Assembly: GCF_006376615.1 (NCBI RefSeq)
Contig: NZ_VEXQ01000001.1
Location: forward strand, 434,001 to 498,000
Source: Buttiauxella sp. B2
GTDB taxonomy: Bacteria; Pseudomonadota; Gammaproteobacteria; Enterobacterales; Enterobacteriaceae
Direction: 5' to 3'
DNA length: 64,000 bases
Shown: positions 48,586-58,272 of the stretch, in pieces
Position numbering within the stretch: the stretch's first letter is position 1
Layout: each line of letters starts with the position of its first letter
Notes under the pieces: generated by a model
The model's input: the letters and a program-made list of their open reading frames with translations, nothing else
The model's database searches: none
Told to the model about the DNA's origin: nothing
Position numbers and translations under genes: made by a program

Positions 48586-50414
48586 TGGATACTCTCCAGA
48601 ATGACGTGTTTTTCATGGCGGCCCATCACCAGGCGCACAACGCCATCGCTGATAATGGCTTGAGGACAAGCGTGCACGTCGAACTTGTGCGTATCTCCCG
48701 CCCAAATGGCACTTATTAGCAAATGTGTTCCTGCATTCAGTTCGCCACGCAACAGCGGAACAGCTGCTCGTTCGGCAAACAGCAGGTTGCTATTCGGCGG
48801 TGTTAAAACTTGCTCGCCCTGTCGCTGCTGCGGACTTAAACAGTAAATGACACTGGTATCGGTGGCCGTTGTGAGCAAACAACTTGTTAATTGAATCTGA
48901 GCTTGTGGAAGTGGGCGATTTGGCAGGCTAAAACCGCCTTCGGCAATATCGAGTTCACGCGCGGTTTTGAGGTTATGCACTCGAAGTTGCCAGTCGCCTA
49001 ATGCCAATAACCACATATCAATAGTGACGTCGAACCATGGCTGCCAACGGCTGAAAATCATGCCATCAGCAGTGTTTACCTGCTGGCAATCACGACGCCC
49101 ACGCCAGTAGCCGTCTTTCTCTGATAACAGCAGCATTGAATCTGGAGCGGCATGGTTTAAGCCATAGCGCCCACGTTCAATGGTGAAACCGTAGCGCGTG
49201 GAATAAGCAAATTTGCAGTATTTGGCTTCGGTATTAACGAAGTTGTTTAACTCGAGTTGTCCGGAAGTCAGCATCCATAAATGGTTATGCTGATGAACCA
49301 AAATCTGTGATGCGTGGGGAATGCAGTGCTCCATTTCACGACGTGGTAACGGCAATTCAGGGGCTTGCCAAAATGCATCTTGCTCACCAAGCGCCAGCAC
49401 CAGCATGGTTTTTAGCCCCCAGTATGGGGAACCCGGCGCGTTGTAATCTTCAGCCATAATCAGGTTGGGATAGCTGTAGCCAACGCTTAGCACTCCATCG
49501 CGATCAAACAACGGCTGTTGCAGCCACCAGCGCAAATGGCGCAGCACGATACCTTTCACCACTCCGGGTTCGTAGACTTCCAGGCCTGCAAATGCAGCAG
49601 CACTCCAGAATGCCGCCTGCGCGAAACGATAAGTCAGGCTGCGGCCAAAAGGAATGGCGGCACCGTCATCGGCAAAGAAATGGATAAAATCGGCAGCAAA
49701 TTGCGTAGCGCGCTGGCGTAATTTGTTGCAACGCTGAGGATCGACGTCGGCCATTAATTTGGCGTAAATAAGGCCATAAAAATGGAAACCCATCGAAATA
49801 TAGTAATCACGCGGGCGGCCTGGGCCATCTGAATACCAGCCATCGCCGAGATAATAAGCCTCCATTGCCGCGAAATGCTTTTCCAGGGCATCTGCATTGT
49901 TTGGCATTCCACAGTGGTGGAAACCCACTTGCACCAGAATCGGGAAGAAATGCCAGTTGTTGTCCGGAATGTCCTGGTTTTCGCTCTGCTTTAGCCATTG
50001 CCAAAGATTTTGTTTCTCTTGTTCATTAAAATGCGCCAGCAGTGGCTGGTGTGCGACAGCCAGCAATAACCCGTAGGCCGCCATTTCTACGATACGTTGA
50101 TCGCAAGGTGCAACTTCTCCCCAATAATCAGCGTGCGCCGGATTGGTGCCATTTTTTATCGCCTGAATGTAAAAAGAGAATTGTTCTGGCTCGTGTCCCC
50201 CCGCCAGCAACGGTGTGACACCCCACAGCAAGCGAGAGAAAGTTTCCATATTCGCTACTTGCTGCCCGTAATGAGCAGTGAAATTAGCAAGGTCGACACG
50301 ACTGGCATCTTTTTTAAAGAATGGTGAAACAGCACTCAATAATTCATTCACCAGTTTATGAAGATCAGACCTACTTTTTAAAGGGTTGCTCAGTGTAATG
50401 TTTTCAGGTTGCAT
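48582..50414 (-). CDS. DUF2264 family protein, probable cytoplasmic glycan-active enzyme
   Basis: The product is 610 residues without signal peptide, behind GGGAGG. DUF2264 hallmarks: FSRLLWGVTPLLAGG (about 59-73), PDNNWHFFPILVQVG (about 150-165), GDGWYSDGPGRPRDYYISMGFHFYG (about 194-218), and DDGAAIPFGRSLTYRFAQAAFW (about 251-272). The first part is a helical toroid; the C-terminal part from about 370 looks like a beta-sandwich, a layout shared with heparinase-II-like and GH88-like enzymes. Members often occur in gene clusters for acidic glycans, but I know of no firmly assigned reaction. It is the first gene of the operon with the LacY-type permease, GH88 and PfpI genes. Confidence 0.85.
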   Translation of the reverse strand: MQPENITLSNPLKSRSDLHKLVNELLSAVSPFFKKDASRVDLANFTAHYGQQVANMETFSRLLWGVTPLLAGGHEPEQFSFYIQAIKNGTNPAHADYWGEVAPCDQRIVEMAAYGLLLAVAHQPLLAHFNEQEKQNLWQWLKQSENQDIPDNNWHFFPILVQVGFHHCGMPNNADALEKHFAAMEAYYLGDGWYSDGPGRPRDYYISMGFHFYGLIYAKLMADVDPQRCNKLRQRATQFAADFIHFFADDGAAIPFGRSLTYRFAQAAFWSAAAFAGLEVYEPGVVKGIVLRHLRWWLQQPLFDRDGVLSVGYSYPNLIMAEDYNAPGSPYWGLKTMLVLALGEQDAFWQAPELPLPRREMEHCIPHASQILVHQHNHLWMLTSGQLELNNFVNTEAKYCKFAYSTRYGFTIERGRYGLNHAAPDSMLLLSEKDGYWRGRRDCQQVNTADGMIFSRWQPWFDVTIDMWLLALGDWQLRVHNLKTARELDIAEGGFSLPNRPLPQAQIQLTSCLLTTATDTSVIYCLSPQQRQGEQVLTPPNSNLLFAERAAVPLLRGELNAGTHLLISAIWAGDTHKFDVHACPQAIISDGVVRLVMGRHEKHVILESIQ

Positions 50415-50642
50415 GATGTCCTCCCGCCAGACACGAGAATATTATAAGTTGTTGTTATTCATATTTTCTTAGCGCAACTTCTGCGCGTTGGTGCAAAGAA
50501 TAGTCCCTTTTATTACAGGCTCCGAGTGAGCGACATCACAAAAATAAACCGTCATTTCAATTTAAGTGGATTTTTCTCTTCAACGGAGCAATAAATTACA
50601 AATCATGGTGTAAAAACTTAAATTGGTTGTCCTGGAGGGGAA

Positions 50643-51521
50643 ATGAGTGAACCACAATGGATGGAACGAATTACGCTCGATAGCCAGGTTATCTCATTTC
50701 ATCGTCTGCAGGCTTCCAGTGCCCAGTATTACCATTGGCATCAGTGTGTTGAGTTTTTATATATTTCAAAAGGATATGGGATAGTAGTGGTGGATAACCA
50801 ACATTACACCGCACGGCCTGGGCGACTTTTTATCTTTCCGCCGTTTCGGTTGCATAAGGTGCACGTTGATGCTGACGACAAAAATCAGTACCACCGCACC
50901 GCAATGCACATTGAACATTCATCGGTGATCAGTACACTGCACGCTTTTCCGCGCCAGCAATCCCAATTTTCGGCCCTCGCCGCGAGTCATGTTCCTGCCC
51001 AAATTTACGATTTGAGCGAACAGGCTGAGTTTATGGAGGTGATACTCGAACAGTTCGATAAACTGGATCCCACCGACCACTCGACGGCTAGTGATGTCGC
51101 ATTTATGATGATGCAAATCATGGCCTTTTTACCTGATCAACCTCAGAAATATATTCAGCAAAAACAAACTGTTGCTTCTCGCATCATGCAATGGATTGAG
51201 AACAATTACAGTGACAAGTTTTCACTTGATGAACTGGCGCAATCCGTCGGATTATCGCGCAGCTATACCTCACGTATTTTTCGCCAGCAAACGGGTGGCA
51301 GCATTCAGGAATACTTGCTGACGCGTCGTATCAAGAAAAGCTGTGATTTGTTGCGAACCTCACCGTTAAGCATCGACGCCATCGCCCAGGAAGTTGGATT
51401 TATCGAGGTGACTTACTTTATTACTTGTTTCAAAAAAATGATGAGCCAGACTCCGTTGCAATATCGCAAGCAGTCACGAGCTCAATTAGTGATGGCCGAA
51501 AAATATGATCTAACACAATAA
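50643..51521 (+). CDS. AraC-family transcriptional regulator of the glycan locus
   Basis: The product is 292 residues, behind GGAGG. An N-terminal cupin-type ligand domain (YYHWHQCVEFLYISKGYG; RPGRLFIFPPFRLHKVH) is followed by the AraC DNA-binding domain with two helix-turn-helix units (FSLDELAQSVGLSRSYTSRIF; IDAIAQEVGFIEVTYFITCF). It is divergent from the DUF2264 operon across 228 bases and probably activates it on binding a sugar product. I could not define its operator. It may also control the right-hand block. Confidence 0.92.
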   Translation: MSEPQWMERITLDSQVISFHRLQASSAQYYHWHQCVEFLYISKGYGIVVVDNQHYTARPGRLFIFPPFRLHKVHVDADDKNQYHRTAMHIEHSSVISTLHAFPRQQSQFSALAASHVPAQIYDLSEQAEFMEVILEQFDKLDPTDHSTASDVAFMMMQIMAFLPDQPQKYIQQKQTVASRIMQWIENNYSDKFSLDELAQSVGLSRSYTSRIFRQQTGGSIQEYLLTRRIKKSCDLLRTSPLSIDAIAQEVGFIEVTYFITCFKKMMSQTPLQYRKQSRAQLVMAEKYDLTQ

Positions 51522-51790
51522 ACCACTTGTTAGCACATTAATTATTAATGTGTAAATCACACTTCTGATAATTATATTTAAATAACATCCAGGTAACCCT
51601 GACGGTAGTGATTATTAAGTTTTTCAATATTAATATCCCACAATAAATTAGGTTGTAAATAAGGGTAAAACAGCAGAATTAGCCGTTCTCCTGATACCTC
51701 AAAAGAGGTACTCTTTAAATAACGGTGGTATCTCTTCTACTGCAATATTCCAGTCTTAACCCGACATTCCAACCTAATAAGGGAATTATT

Positions 51791-52294
51791 ATGGCAACTT
51801 CCGGTATGGTTCAAAGACTTAACTTGCAGATTAACCGCGACTTCTATTCATCAAATCTGTATTTACGCCTAAGTAGCTGGTGCTCAGAAAAAAGCTTAAC
51901 CGGTACCGCGACATTTTTAAGAAACCAGGCGCAATGCAATGTGACGCAAATGATGCGTATCTTTACTTTTATGAAGCAAGCGGGGGGCACTCCCATTGTG
52001 AAGGCCATGGAGGCACCACAAAGCGAATGCGACTCTTTAGAAACATTGTTTGAAAAAACGATAGAAGATCATCAGCAGCGTTGCGCAATGCTAACTAAAT
52101 TGACTGCTGAAGCGACAGTATTAAAAGATTATCCGACACTCACTTTCCTGAAATCGATGGACCAGGAACAGCAAGAAGAAGGTTTGCTGCTGAGTACTAT
52201 CCTTGACGAAGTACGCAACGCACATAAGGCTGGGCTGTGTATGAGCCAGACCGACGTGCATCTGACTAATTTAGTAAATCACCAGCAGCATTAA
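51791..52294 (+). CDS. ftnB: Ferritin-like protein FtnB
   Basis: The product is 167 residues from ATG 51791, the length of E. coli FtnB; an upstream in-frame start at 51725 is rejected. The start [20 protein letters not shown] and segment [21 protein letters not shown] match FtnB. As in E. coli FtnB, the ferroxidase ligands of FtnA are changed (the E50/H53 pair is Asn and Gln), and the residue matching Glu17 is also Asp here. FtnB is linked to iron-sulfur repair and redox stress in Salmonella. It is a core-genome gene left between the two blocks of the glycan locus. Confidence 0.94.
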   Translation: MATSGMVQRLNLQINRDFYSSNLYLRLSSWCSEKSLTGTATFLRNQAQCNVTQMMRIFTFMKQAGGTPIVKAMEAPQSECDSLETLFEKTIEDHQQRCAMLTKLTAEATVLKDYPTLTFLKSMDQEQQEEGLLLSTILDEVRNAHKAGLCMSQTDVHLTNLVNHQQH

Positions 52295-52299
52295 GATTC

Positions 52300-52374
52300 G
52301 TTGGGTCGGGCGCACAACGCTTACCCGACCTACGAAACCGTTGCAGAGTAGATTAGCGTTGTGCGATATCCACC
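52300..52374. repeat. REP/BIME-like palindromic pair after ftnB
   Basis: GGGTCGGGCGCACAACGCTT...ACCCGACCTAC and GTAGATTAGCGTTGTGCGAT...ATCCACC face each other. The repeat begins six bases after the ftnB stop and ends just before the right-hand glycan block, so it marks the junction. Confidence 0.72.
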
Positions 52375-52394
52375 GTTTGTATCCGTTTTGTACC

Positions 52395-53531
52395 TTAGGC
52401 GCACCACATCAATTGCTCACGCAAACTCAGCGTATCTTCCGGGAAGCTCGCCAGCACCGTTTTATATCGGACAGCTTCTTTCGGATAGCCACGCATTGAT
52501 TGCAACAGCAAACGTAAAGCACTGTCCCAAACGATGCCTTGTAAATCGCTGTACGGCCACAGATCTGGGTCAGCGATAAACGGCATCAGGTAGTCAATTC
52601 CCAGCTTCACGCTTCTGCCGTCCCGCACTTCGTTCCAGCGGTCAAATTCGATGTGCTCGGCGTAACGATTAAGCAGCAAATGGGCTTCCAGGTTAAACAA
52701 GGAATAGTGGAAAGGCACTGGGCGTTCCAGTTCCATCGTCTGTTTGCCTTCCTGATCGATTTGCGCCGCCATCCGTTGGGTGATCCCCTGCTGGATAATT
52801 CTTGCGACCAACCCTTTATCGCCATAGAACAGCGCATTGACTGCACGCTGTGCGTCATACCAGGTGCCGTGGTTGTTATGCCACACATATTCGGAATGGC
52901 CGACATCGCTGAAAAACATCCACTGGTTGAAATCCCTGAACCACTGGTGCAAACCAATAATGTCGTCAGTATCCAGCACGCCCGCAGGGCTAATCAAACC
53001 GATGGTGTCTATCACCATCCATAACAAGCGTGTATCGATAAGCCCGGTGCCACGCCCGGAAACAATGCCCGGAATTGCCTGGCCATAGTTGAGATGCGGG
53101 TTCATACGCGTTTGTTCATCAAGAAACCAGCATTTGATTTGCTCTGCTGCTGCCTGTGCATACTTGCGGTGCCCGCTAAAATACCAGGCTAGACCGAGTG
53201 CCAGGCTGCGTTCGCACATGCGAATAATACGCGTGGTATCGGTATCATTATTTTGGCATTGCGGATTGGTATGCCCGTCCCGACGGATATAAGGCAAGCC
53301 ATTGGGTCTGCGCGGGTTGGGCCACCAGTATGTCCCCAGGCTGTAGTAATCATGTGGGTCACCACTCACCGGGCACAACTTCTTATGCACCACGCTTTCC
53401 GGGGGTTGTCCGCGGAGTTTATCCGCCTCACTGATCAGGCGGCCTAGGGCCAACTGTAACGGAGAAAAAGGTTGCTGTAGGCCACGGCGGGCATTTTCCA
53501 GACAAGTCACATCCAGGGTGTACAACTTCAT
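52395..53531 (-). CDS. Cytoplasmic alginate-lyase-fold (PF05426-type) protein
   Basis: The product is 378 residues from ATG 53531, behind AAGGAG, without signal peptide. It shares the whole domain with the periplasmic paralogue at 58273: DPHDYYSLGTYWWPNP (about 58-73), GLPYIRRDGHTNPQ, NYGQAIPGIVSGRGTGLID, WHNNHGTWYDAQ and PFHYSLFNLEAH. The pair Asn220-His221 and Tyr276 fit the charge-neutralising and base/acid residues of PL5-like lyases. It should break an oligouronide after import. Family members act on alginate or glucuronan; the substrate is not clear. It is the last gene of the ABC importer operon, ten bases after the ATPase gene. Confidence 0.87.
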   Translation of the reverse strand: MKLYTLDVTCLENARRGLQQPFSPLQLALGRLISEADKLRGQPPESVVHKKLCPVSGDPHDYYSLGTYWWPNPRRPNGLPYIRRDGHTNPQCQNNDTDTTRIIRMCERSLALGLAWYFSGHRKYAQAAAEQIKCWFLDEQTRMNPHLNYGQAIPGIVSGRGTGLIDTRLLWMVIDTIGLISPAGVLDTDDIIGLHQWFRDFNQWMFFSDVGHSEYVWHNNHGTWYDAQRAVNALFYGDKGLVARIIQQGITQRMAAQIDQEGKQTMELERPVPFHYSLFNLEAHLLLNRYAEHIEFDRWNEVRDGRSVKLGIDYLMPFIADPDLWPYSDLQGIVWDSALRLLLQSMRGYPKEAVRYKTVLASFPEDTLSLREQLMWCA

Positions 53532-53541
53532 TCTCGACTCC

Positions 53542-54630
53542 TTAATGGCACGCGACACGCAACCCGCTTTCGGCATCAAAAATATGAATACCGGTTAATT
53601 TGGGTTGTAGCCATACCGTTTCACCTTCCTGCACATCCAGGCGTTGCTTAAACACCGAAGTAAATGAGCCTCCTCCTGTGTTGCAGAACAATTGCATATC
53701 AGAACCGGTATTCTCAATGGCGGTAATGGTCGCTTTTAGCGCCCCACCGTTTTCACTTTCACCCACCACATTGACCTGTTCCGGGCGAATAGCATAAACC
53801 ACGGTTTGTTGCGGTTTGACCTGAACACCTGCCGGCAAGTTTAACAGGGAGCCATCAGCGAGGCGCAGCATCATCTCCCCATTTTGCACAGTCACCTCAC
53901 CTTTTAATTGATTGATTTCAGGCGAGCCGATGAAGCCTGCGACAAATAAATTTGCCGGTCGGTCATACAATTCCAGCGGGCTGCCAACCTGTTCGATACG
54001 CCCTTCTCGCAGCACCACAATCATCTGTCCCATGGTCATGGCTTCGATTTGGTCGTGGGTAACATAAACAGAGGTCGTTTTCAGACGGCGATGCAGTTCA
54101 CGAATTTCCCCACGTACCTGAGTACGCAATTTGGCATCCAGGTTAGACAGCGGTTCATCGAACAAAAATACCTGCGGATTACGCACAATCGCACGCCCCA
54201 TCGCAACGCGCTGGCGCTGGCCGCCGGAGAGATCTTTTGGTAGCCGGTCGAGTAAAACTCCTAACCCCAACAGATCGGCTGCAGCATCGACTTTGCGGTT
54301 GATTTCCGCTTTCGGCAATTTTGCCATTTTGAGCGCAAATCCCATGTTTTCGCGCACTGTCATCTGCGGATAAAGTGCGTAACTCTGGAATACCATTGCG
54401 ATGTCGCGAAGCTTTGGCTCGACGTCCGTTACATCTTTTTCATTGATTGCCACATCACCGCCGGTTATCTCTTCAAGCCCTGCAATCATGCGCAGTAGCG
54501 TTGATTTACCGCAGCCGCTCGGGCCGACCAATACACAAAACTCACCGTCAGGAATGGTCAGAGAGACATCTTTAATGACGTGCACATCGCCATAAGATTT
54601 ACAGACATTATTCAGTACCACGGAACCCAT
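53542..54630 (-). CDS. MalK/UgpC-type ABC transporter ATPase
   Basis: The product is 362 residues from ATG 54630 behind AAGGGG; the frame extends further upstream but lacks family similarity there. Walker A GPSGCGKSTLLRMIAG, Q-loop FQSYALYPQMTV, signature DLSGGQRQRVAMGRAI, Walker B VFLFDEPLSNLDAKLR and H-loop YVTHDQIEAM are complete. The C-terminal TOBE-type regulatory domain (about 240-362) is present. It energises the CUT1 importer formed with the two permeases encoded just upstream. Confidence 0.96.
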   Translation of the reverse strand: MGSVVLNNVCKSYGDVHVIKDVSLTIPDGEFCVLVGPSGCGKSTLLRMIAGLEEITGGDVAINEKDVTDVEPKLRDIAMVFQSYALYPQMTVRENMGFALKMAKLPKAEINRKVDAAADLLGLGVLLDRLPKDLSGGQRQRVAMGRAIVRNPQVFLFDEPLSNLDAKLRTQVRGEIRELHRRLKTTSVYVTHDQIEAMTMGQMIVVLREGRIEQVGSPLELYDRPANLFVAGFIGSPEINQLKGEVTVQNGEMMLRLADGSLLNLPAGVQVKPQQTVVYAIRPEQVNVVGESENGGALKATITAIENTGSDMQLFCNTGGGSFTSVFKQRLDVQEGETVWLQPKLTGIHIFDAESGLRVACH

Positions 54631-54640
54631 GTGTCGCCCC

Positions 54641-55480
54641 TTATCCTTTGACCGCGCCGGACATAATCCCGCGATTGAAATGTTTTTGCAGACCGAGATA
54701 AACAATGATGCTTGGCAGCATTGCCAGTAGTGTGATGGCAATAAAAATGTTTGGAGTGATGCTTTCATCAGTACGCAGCCGTCCAAGAATCACAGGAATG
54801 GTATTCAGGCTGTCACTGTTAACGACGATCAGCGGAAGCAGGTATTGGTCCCAAATCATGATGAAACCAAACGTCACTACCGTACCCAGAGCCGGTTTCA
54901 CCAGCGGCAAAATAACGTGGAAGAAAATTTGCCATTCATTCGCACCGTCAATTCGTGCGGCCTCTTCCAGTTCTTTAGGAATGGCGGCCATAAACTCACT
55001 TAACACGAAGATAGAAAATGCCCAGCCCACCACCGGCATAATCATGCCCAGGTAAGTGTTGTAGAGGGACGAGTCAATCAATGGCAACTGCCAGTTGATA
55101 ATCATGTACAGCGGAATGGCGATGACTTCTTCCGGCAGCATCATGGTGGAAAGAATGATGAGACTCACCAAGGAGACGCCGATGAACTTTTTACGCGCCA
55201 GCGCGTAAGCCGCCAGCGCACTGACTGAAACCTGCAAAATGGTGCCAAAAAACACCACCACCATCGAGTTCAGCAAGTATTGCCAGACACCGATGTCCTG
55301 CCAGGCAAAAATAAAGTTTTCCATTGAAAACTCATTTGGCCACGCCAACAGCTCACCTGGCTTAACCGGTGCACCGCTAAACGCAGTAGCAACAATGCCC
55401 CAGAATGGCCCGACGAAAACTATCAACAGCAGGCCATAAATCATCCAGCGGCCTGCGGTATCCCAACGTTTGCTAAGCAT
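54641..55480 (-). CDS. CUT1 ABC transporter permease (MalG-like)
   Basis: The product is 279 residues from ATG 55480 behind AAGGAG. It has six membrane spans and the EAA motif facing the ATPase: ELEEAARIDGANEWQIFFHV (about 182-201). The N-terminal MLSKRWDTAGRWMIYGLLL and the C-terminal NRGIMSGAVKG are typical of MalG-type subunits. It is third in the operon. Confidence 0.94.
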   Translation of the reverse strand: MLSKRWDTAGRWMIYGLLLIVFVGPFWGIVATAFSGAPVKPGELLAWPNEFSMENFIFAWQDIGVWQYLLNSMVVVFFGTILQVSVSALAAYALARKKFIGVSLVSLIILSTMMLPEEVIAIPLYMIINWQLPLIDSSLYNTYLGMIMPVVGWAFSIFVLSEFMAAIPKELEEAARIDGANEWQIFFHVILPLVKPALGTVVTFGFIMIWDQYLLPLIVVNSDSLNTIPVILGRLRTDESITPNIFIAITLLAMLPSIIVYLGLQKHFNRGIMSGAVKG

Positions 55481-55490
55481 CGGCAGCTCC

Positions 55491-56369
55491 TTAATAGCGG
55501 GCAATGCGCTTTTTCAGCGTGAGATGACAAATTGTCAGCACCACGGTGAAGGCGAATAACAGGAACGACACCGCCGAAGCATAGCCGTAGTCAAATTGCT
55601 CAAAACCGAGCTTATAGATGTGGGTCATGATCATTTCGGTGGCGTTAGATGGCCCACCGCCCGTGGTCGCATACACTTCAGCAAACACGCGGAATCCACG
55701 AATAAACGACAGCATTAACACCACTGATATCGCCGGGATCATGCCAGGTAGCGTGACGTAACGCAGGCGGTTCCACCAGTTAGCACCATCAACGTTTGAG
55801 GCGTCGTACAAATCACGGCTAATGCCTGCAAGGCCTGCGATAAAAATCACCATGTTGTACGGTACGGCTTTCCAGATATGCAACAGCATGATGACCCAAA
55901 GCGCCTGGTCAGAACTGGCCAGGAACCCCTGATCGGCAATACCGAACCAGCTCAGAATATGGTTCACCACTCCGTTAGGCGTTGGGTTAAACAGGATGCG
56001 CCACATTTCAGCAACGATTGCCGCACTGGTTACCGCTGGCAAAAAAATGGCAGTACGGATAAAACGCAAATGGCGAGCAGGCCCTTCAAGCAACATGGCA
56101 AGGAAAAACGCCAGTACCGCGCCGACCACCATGGTCACCACAACATAAAGAAAGGTGTTGAAGACAGCCGCATGCAGTTCAATATCTGCGAAAGCGCGGG
56201 TAAAATTGGCAAACCCAACCCATTCGTCAGGTTGATTAAAGTTCACCTTGTAGAAACTCATCACCAGGCCTTGTAGCATCGGGATGAATTTAAACCAGGT
56301 GAAGATGACCAATGCCGGGGCCAGGAATATCCACGGCACCAGATTCCGTTTCTGGCGGGAAGTTAACAT
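55491..56369 (-). CDS. CUT1 ABC transporter permease (MalF/UgpA-like)
   Basis: The product is 292 residues with six membrane spans. Start MLTSRQKRNLVPWIFLAPAL; EAA-like motif GISRDLYDASNVDGANWWNR (about 203-222). Its stop is ten bases before the second permease. It forms the heterodimeric channel with that subunit. Confidence 0.94.
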   Translation of the reverse strand: MLTSRQKRNLVPWIFLAPALVIFTWFKFIPMLQGLVMSFYKVNFNQPDEWVGFANFTRAFADIELHAAVFNTFLYVVVTMVVGAVLAFFLAMLLEGPARHLRFIRTAIFLPAVTSAAIVAEMWRILFNPTPNGVVNHILSWFGIADQGFLASSDQALWVIMLLHIWKAVPYNMVIFIAGLAGISRDLYDASNVDGANWWNRLRYVTLPGMIPAISVVLMLSFIRGFRVFAEVYATTGGGPSNATEMIMTHIYKLGFEQFDYGYASAVSFLLFAFTVVLTICHLTLKKRIARY

Positions 56370-56399
56370 CGTCTTATCGCTCTTCCATTAAGATCAACA

Positions 56400-56425
56400 G
56401 GGTGGATGTGCGTGCGACATCCACC
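56400..56425. repeat. Short REP-like palindrome in the ABC operon
   Basis: GGGTGGATGTGCGTGCGACATCCACC is a near-perfect palindrome between the binding-protein and first permease genes. It resembles one arm of the REP-like units elsewhere in the window and could stabilise the binding-protein mRNA. Confidence 0.6.
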
Positions 56426-56445
56426 GGACGTACAAAAACCAGCGC

Positions 56446-57738
56446 TTACTTTGCCAGTACCTGCTGTTTAGCCAACTCAGCGTTAACCTTCTCGTTGGTG
56501 ACTTTGAGTTCTGCGGCAATATCCCCGTTGCAGTCAGCCATAATGCGGTTAAAACCATCGGCTGTTATTTGGCGAATTGGCGTCCAGTTTGGAACCTGTG
56601 GCACATAACGGCCTTGTTCAGCGTAGAGTTTGGCGAAGGTTGCCCAGCGTTCGTCGTTATACACCGCCTGGGTATCCACCTGTTTGTTGACAGGCAAACG
56701 CACCACTGGCATATGTTTGCTGCCTTTACCCATACCGATTTCTTGCCCTTCCTGAGAAATCATGAATTCGATGAACTTACGCGCAGCTTCCTTGTTTTTG
56801 CTGCTTTTCATCATGAATACCGTGGTTCCTTCTGCAAGAGTGGCACTGTTTTTTGGCCCCTCAAGCGTAACAACTTCGAACTTATCTTTGCCTGGGTCTT
56901 TGTCAAATAGAGCAATGTGATAAGGCCCGGTGAAAAACATGCCGGTTTGCCCGGAACGGAATGAAGGGATGATGTCGGCGGTAGTGGCGTTAATTGCCCC
57001 AGGTTGTACGACTTTTTCGCACAACATGCCGCGCATAAACTGCAACGTTTCCGTAGCGGCTGGTTCGTCGAGCGATGCTTTAAAGGTACCTTTCGCGCCT
57101 TCACGAATAAAATCCCCCCCTGCTTGCCACAAGAATGCGCTCATGAACCAGCTAGCGTAACCGCGTGTGGTTGAACCTGGCAGCAAGAAGCCGTAGGTAT
57201 CATTTTTGCCGTTACCGTCCGGGTCTTGTGTAGTAAAGGCTTTCGCCAGTTTTTCCACATCACTCCAGGTTTTTGGCGCAGGCATTCCTAGCTTTTCGCG
57301 CCAGTCTTTACGCACAAAGAGCGCGAAAGTTTGAGCTGAAGTGGGGACGCCGTAGAATTTTCCGTCGGTATAGCGTGTGCTTTCCCAGGCGGTTGGGTAA
57401 ATGTTTTCGCTTCCTTCAATAGTTTTCGGATCAATTTCTTGTGCGATACCAAGCTGGATAAACTGCCCAATAGCTACCGCATCATTGAAGATAAGATCGG
57501 GTAATGCATTCCCAGCGGCCGCTCGCGCCAGGCGCTGTTCGAAATCTGTTGTGGCATTAAAGTACTCGATTTTAATGCCCGTTTTTTTCTCAAAAGTTTC
57601 AGCTTCTTGGGTGTAAATATTTTTAGAATCATTGCTGGCGCGAATCCATACATTCAATGTTTCGGCAGCAAACGCTTGTGAGAAACTCACACCCAGGGCA
57701 GAGATCAGTAATACGGATTTTAATTTTTTAGAAAACAT
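56446..57738 (-). CDS. CUT1 ABC transporter solute-binding protein (family 1)
   Basis: The product is 430 residues with a signal peptide ending SFSQAFA, followed by AETLNVWIRASNDSKNIYTQ. Family blocks are FEKKTGIKIEYFNATTDFEQRL, GNALPDLIFNDAVAIGQF, SFRSGQTGMFFTGPYHIA and GTTVFMMKSSKNKEAARKFIEFM. It binds an oligosaccharide in the periplasm. Being first in the operon and divergent from the periplasmic lyase gene, it should capture that lyase's products. Confidence 0.94.
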   Translation of the reverse strand: MFSKKLKSVLLISALGVSFSQAFAAETLNVWIRASNDSKNIYTQEAETFEKKTGIKIEYFNATTDFEQRLARAAAGNALPDLIFNDAVAIGQFIQLGIAQEIDPKTIEGSENIYPTAWESTRYTDGKFYGVPTSAQTFALFVRKDWREKLGMPAPKTWSDVEKLAKAFTTQDPDGNGKNDTYGFLLPGSTTRGYASWFMSAFLWQAGGDFIREGAKGTFKASLDEPAATETLQFMRGMLCEKVVQPGAINATTADIIPSFRSGQTGMFFTGPYHIALFDKDPGKDKFEVVTLEGPKNSATLAEGTTVFMMKSSKNKEAARKFIEFMISQEGQEIGMGKGSKHMPVVRLPVNKQVDTQAVYNDERWATFAKLYAEQGRYVPQVPNWTPIRQITADGFNRIMADCNGDIAAELKVTNEKVNAELAKQQVLAK

Positions 57739-58272
57739 TTATATTCACATCCTTATTTTATTAGAGATTCACTTATTGAAGATATGGTGTGAAGCAGGTT
57801 ATTTCCATAAAGGGAAAGGCTGCCCGGTAATTAAATAGAAGCCCACAAATAAACACAACGCTCCAAAACAGAAATGTCGTTTCATAATTTAAAAACGTGC
57901 TACCCATCACGCATTAACACAACCCAAAAAACACGAATATTAAAATAACAATTAAATTCAAATAGTTAAAATTATCAACAAAATCAGCAACTGATAAAAA
58001 ATAATTTAAAATCACTCATTTTAGTGACGACCTGCACATTTCAGATGGGTATTTCGTGTTGAGAGCATTAACTTGATATAAGTCACATAAAATTTAATTC
58101 CGTCTCTTACACTGCGCACTCAACATCATAAATATTAATTCCAGCCTCATGTTTAACGAGAGCTAATAACACCATGAGTGAATGAAAAGTATATTTCGAC
58201 GCCTGAGCGTCTGATTTGTAATGCTTATCACCCAAGTATTATTCGATAAATTTACCGATTGACGGAGAAAAT
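57739..58272. promoter_or_regulatory. Divergent control region of the ABC importer and lyase operons, possible CRP site at 58072-58087
   Basis: This 534-base, AT-rich gap separates the importer operon (minus) from the periplasmic lyase operon (plus). CTTGA-TATAAG-TCACA at 58072-58087 matches eight of ten CRP bases and lies about 193 bases before the lyase ATG. It should also contain binding sites for a pathway regulator, perhaps the AraC protein encoded at 50.6 kb, but I could not pick them out. No open frame with a ribosome binding site was seen. Confidence 0.5.

Noticed and set aside
53542-54786. Longer ABC ATPase product starting at 54786
   Set aside because: The extra 52 residues overlap the upstream permease gene and lack similarity to MalK-type proteins. 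ATG 54630 has a good ribosome binding site.
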